Source: an uncultured Lachnospiraceae bacterium
GTDB lineage: Bacteria > Bacillota > Clostridia > Lachnospirales > Lachnospiraceae
Assembly: GCA_948470905.1 (NCBI GenBank)
Contig: CAOKQK010000018.1
Span: forward strand, 1-47,268
Length of the DNA: 47,268 bases
Reading direction: 5' to 3'
Part shown: in pieces, positions 47,097 through 47,268 of the stretch
How positions within the stretch are numbered: position 1 is the first letter of the stretch
How the letters are laid out: each line of letters begins with the position of its first letter
Notes under the pieces: model-generated
Database searches by the model: none
The model's input: only the letters and a program-made list of their open reading frames with translations
What the model was told of the DNA's origin: nothing
Made by a program: the position numbers and the translations under genes

Positions 47097-47268
47097 GGAA
47101 CTGTAAAACAGCCTCGCAGCGGAAACGACCCGGAAGAAAATTACAGCTGCGTCCTATGCAGATGAAATTTTCTTCCAGACAAGGGGGGCGTTGCAGTGCA
47201 GAGGCGGAACTCAAAAACAGCCTCGCAGCGGAAACGACCCGGAAGAAAATTACAGCTGCGTCCTATGC
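47097..47268. repeat. Tandem repeat with 109-bp period, cut by the window end
   Basis: A 55-bp segment (47105-47159) recurs exactly at 47214-47268, and the matching extends upstream to 47097 and 47206 apart from two mismatches. The period is 109 bp, so one full unit and the first part of a second are present. Each unit holds GGAAGAAAATT ... AATTTTCTTCC, a hairpin with a further inner CAGCTGC/GCAGATG pairing. No gene was seen. The window stops exactly within a copy, as assemblies do at repeats. Confidence 0.8.

Noticed and set aside
47097-47268. Tandem repeat as a CRISPR array
   Set aside because: Repeats are too long (55+ bp), adjacent DNA repeats as well with a 109-bp period, and there are no cas genes.

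Overview
The window looks like a chromosomal segment of an anaerobic Firmicute of the class Clostridia, most likely a Lachnospiraceae gut bacterium. This is inferred from the GlgC/GlgD pair, SpoVG, a DnaD-domain protein followed by a DnaC-type loader, a ~394-residue PRPP synthetase, BioY and QueT transporters, a SleB-type hydrolase and a Sua5-RpiB-ComEB-ATP synthase neighbourhood. No rRNA, tRNA, CRISPR array, transposase or phage gene was recognised.

Layout. (1) 1-8250, minus strand: a 166-bp symmetric palindrome, a macro-domain/HTH fusion protein, mfd, pth, a small ribbon-helix-helix protein and a secreted repeat protein. (2) 8248-11000: spoVG and the glgC-glgD glycogen pair (minus). (3) 11355-17190, plus strand: murC, a dense head-to-tail cluster of DnaA-box sequences, dnaD, dnaC, prs, and bioY with a BirA-type operator. 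(4) 17300-21600: a DUF1508-like protein, a membrane-anchored orphan, a large glycosyltransferase, and queT with a ~200-nt structured leader. (5) 21577-25800, minus: an 841-residue anchored protein with a degenerate peptidase-like tail, a methyltransferase with a tandem-repeat insert, and a 134-residue orphan. (6) 25885-36961, minus: the complete F-type ATP synthase operon, with a c subunit carrying a sodium-type ion-site signature and an unusual hairpin-filled gap between atpG and atpD; a coiled-coil/SleB hydrolase; a dCMP deaminase; rpiB; and Sua5. (7) 37446-46981, minus: a five-gene cluster of large, mostly unrecognised proteins without signal peptides. It is bordered by a structured non-coding stretch on one side and a 109-bp tandem repeat on the other, and the window ends inside that repeat.

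The cluster at 37446-46981 is the best candidate for an undescribed system. It encodes a 1007-residue protein with an internal Hint (intein/hedgehog-like) domain and a histidine-rich helical segment that may be phospholipase-like, a cysteine-rich 226-residue protein, an 1140-residue protein with a central coiled coil, and two beta-rich proteins that look distantly alike. Tight overlaps and a single good promoter upstream suggest one transcription unit. Its function cannot be read from sequence.

Other points worth following: the DnaA-box cluster in front of helicase-loading genes, a family of CGCGG...CCGCG palindromes in at least two intergenic regions, and the repeat shared between the window end and the rpiB leader. 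All positions and motifs were read by eye. No database search, folding or alignment was run.
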